DNA of 14,216 bases from Yinghuangia elevatio. Its GTDB lineage: Bacteria > Actinomycetota > Actinomycetes > Streptomycetales > Streptomycetaceae. Location of the stretch: positions 1 to 14,216 of the forward strand of contig NZ_JBEZFP010000195.1 in NCBI RefSeq assembly GCF_040649515.1. The letters run 5' to 3'. Numbering within the stretch: position 1 is the stretch's first letter; each line of letters opens with the position of its first letter. A program made the translations under genes and the position numbers. The notes under the pieces are model-generated. The model ran no database searches. It saw nothing but the letters and a program-made list of their open reading frames with translations, and was not told where the DNA came from. This document shows positions 13,064 through 14,216 of this stretch, one piece after another.

Positions 13064-14216
13064 GTGCAGCCACTGCAATCTGACGACCCGTCACGGTTGG
13101 CCGACTACCGACTGTTGGCGAGACTGGGCGCCGGAGGCATGGGGCAGGTCTACCTGGCCCGCTCGCCCGGTGGCCGGACCGTCGCGATCAAAGTCGTCCG
13201 CCCGGAACTCGCGGACGAGGAGGGTTTCCGGGCGAGGTTCCGCCGCGAGGTCGCGGCCGCGCGCCGGGTCTCGGGCGCCTACACCGCGCCGGTCGTCGAC
13301 GCGGACCCGGACGCCGAAGTGCCGTGGCTGGCAACCGCCTACGTCGCGGGCCCCGCGCTCGTCGACGCGGTGGCCGCGCACGGCCCGCTGCCTGAGCCCA
13401 CCGTCCGCGCGCTGGCGGCCGGCCTCGCGCAGGCGCTGCGGGCCGTGCACGACGCGGGCCTGGTGCACCGCGACCTGAAACCGTCGAACGTCCTGCTCGC
13501 GCTCGACGGCCCGCGCCTGATCGACTTCGGCATCTCCCGTGCCGCCGACGACACTTCGATCACCAGCACCGGCCTGGTCGTCGGCTCCCCCGGCTACATG
13601 TCGCCGGAGCAGGCGAACGGGCTGGACATCGGCCCCGCGTCGGACCTCTTCTCGCTCGCGTCGGTCCTGGTCTTCGCCGCCACCGGGCAGGGGCCGTTCG
13701 GGGTGGGTTCCACACCGTCACTGCTCTACCGCATCGTGCACACACCGCCGGACCTGGAACCGACGCCCGGCTACCTGCGCCAGATCGTCGCGCCGTTCCT
13801 CGACAAGGACCCCTCGCGCCGCCCGGGTCCCGCCGAACTGCTGGACATGGCACTGCCCGACGGGCAGACCACCGAGGTCATGACGCGGTCGGGCTGGCTG
13901 CCGCCGGCGATCACGTACGCCATCGCGGAGCGCAGTGCCGCGCTCCTCGACCTCGACGCGGCGACCGGCGCCGCCGCCGCGCAGGCACCGCCGCCCTCGC
14001 CCGCGCCGCAGGGCCCGCCTCCGCCGCCGTCGTACGCGCCCTCGCCCCCGCCGTCACCGCAATCGGGGGCATCACCGGGCGGCGTCCCGTACACCGGAGC
14101 GCCGCAGTCCGGGGCGCCGCTGTCCGGGGCGCCGCAGTCCGGGGCGCCGCAGTCCGGGGCGCCGCAGTCCGGGGCGCCGCAGTCCGGGGCGCCGCTGTCC
14201 GGGGCGCCGCAGTCCG
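13064..14216 (+). CDS. Serine/threonine protein kinase (Hanks type), 3' end beyond the window
   Basis: The first 384 residues are present with no stop. The kinase domain (about 15-265) is intact: Gly loop LGAGGMG (21-27), Lys43 in AIK, catalytic HRDLKPSN (135-142), DFG (154-156), an activation loop rich in Ser/Thr (164-169), and SPE (180-182) in place of APE. After it comes a Pro/Ala/Ser-rich linker (about 306-343) and a GAPQS/GAPLS repeat that runs off the edge. Relatives often continue into a membrane helix and a sensor domain, which cannot be seen here. The GTG at 13064 is supported by AAGGG 8 nt upstream. It is divergent from the lipid operon. Confidence 0.93.
   Translation, partial: MQPLQSDDPSRLADYRLLARLGAGGMGQVYLARSPGGRTVAIKVVRPELADEEGFRARFRREVAAARRVSGAYTAPVVDADPDAEVPWLATAYVAGPALVDAVAAHGPLPEPTVRALAAGLAQALRAVHDAGLVHRDLKPSNVLLALDGPRLIDFGISRAADDTSITSTGLVVGSPGYMSPEQANGLDIGPASDLFSLASVLVFAATGQGPFGVGSTPSLLYRIVHTPPDLEPTPGYLRQIVAPFLDKDPSRRPGPAELLDMALPDGQTTEVMTRSGWLPPAITYAIAERSAALLDLDAATGAAAAQAPPPSPAPQGPPPPPSYAPSPPPSPQSGASPGGVPYTGAPQSGAPLSGAPQSGAPQSGAPQSGAPQSGAPLSGAPQS
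14096..14215 (+). repeat. 15-bp tandem repeat in the kinase linker (at least 8 copies)
   Basis: Eight in-frame units code for GAPQS or GAPLS. The first has GGA in place of GGG, the second and seventh have CTG (Leu) in place of CAG (Gln), and the rest are identical. The array continues past the right edge. Near-identity at DNA level indicates recent expansion or homogenisation, so copy number may vary between strains and the site is prone to assembly error. Confidence 0.95.

Noticed and set aside
13014..13478. An alternative kinase start or a separate small gene at ATG 13014, which has GAGGTGG upstream
   Set aside because: This frame differs from the kinase frame and is a low-information shadow through the kinase domain. 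The kinase frame begins at GTG 13064 with its own ribosome site.

Overview
The window is high-GC DNA with GTG starts, strong third-position G/C bias, leaderless-type promoters and Streptomyces-like gene families. It most likely comes from the chromosome of a filamentous actinomycete (Streptomycetales or a relative). It looks like ordinary metabolic and regulatory chromosome rather than a phage or plasmid. No tRNA, rRNA, complete insertion sequence or CRISPR array is visible.

Layout. (1) 1-2160, minus strand: a cobalamin riboswitch drives an AAA+/VWA cobalt (magnesium)-chelatase-family gene. Its VWA domain loses family similarity about 70 nt from the left edge and ends next to an imperfect inverted repeat. 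(2) 2223-4072, plus strand: an alpha/beta hydrolase and a class I SAM-dependent methyltransferase, both with TANNNT-like boxes at leaderless spacing. (3) 4083-4541, minus: an ElaA-type GNAT acetyltransferase. (4) 4718-7624, minus: a complete methionine-type ABC importer operon, metN-metI-metQ. It is preceded by a promoter, a 29-codon leaderless leader peptide ending in a Cys/Met/Arg run, and a GC-rich hairpin. A strong bidirectional terminator isolates the unit upstream. (5) 7742-8429: a 13-nt-phased degenerate repeat, a second GNAT gene and a near-perfect 41-nt hairpin in its 5' leader. (6) 8586-12674, minus: a compact three-gene lipid operon coding for an alpha/beta hydrolase, a wax ester synthase/diacylglycerol acyltransferase (WS/DGAT) with a roughly 200-residue tail, and a short-chain dehydrogenase. 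(7) 12675-13063: a divergent regulatory region. (8) 13064 to the right edge, plus: a Ser/Thr protein kinase that runs out of the window inside a 15-bp tandem repeat.

Two metabolic control devices stand out. One is a B12-sensing riboswitch on a cobalt-insertion subunit. The other is a probable translation-coupled Cys/Met sensor on a sulfur amino-acid importer. The lipid operon probably acts on acyl-glycerol or wax-type neutral lipids: the WS/DGAT makes the ester bond, the hydrolase could cleave or supply acyl groups, and the SDR could make or use a fatty alcohol or aldehyde. The most unusual protein feature is the WS/DGAT tail, which carries five consecutive RKxxx pentapeptides resembling the basic tails of actinobacterial histone-like proteins. 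I see no clear new defence or mobile system. The best candidates for something undescribed are the Cys/Met leader peptide, the WS/DGAT tail and the broken chelatase 3' end.
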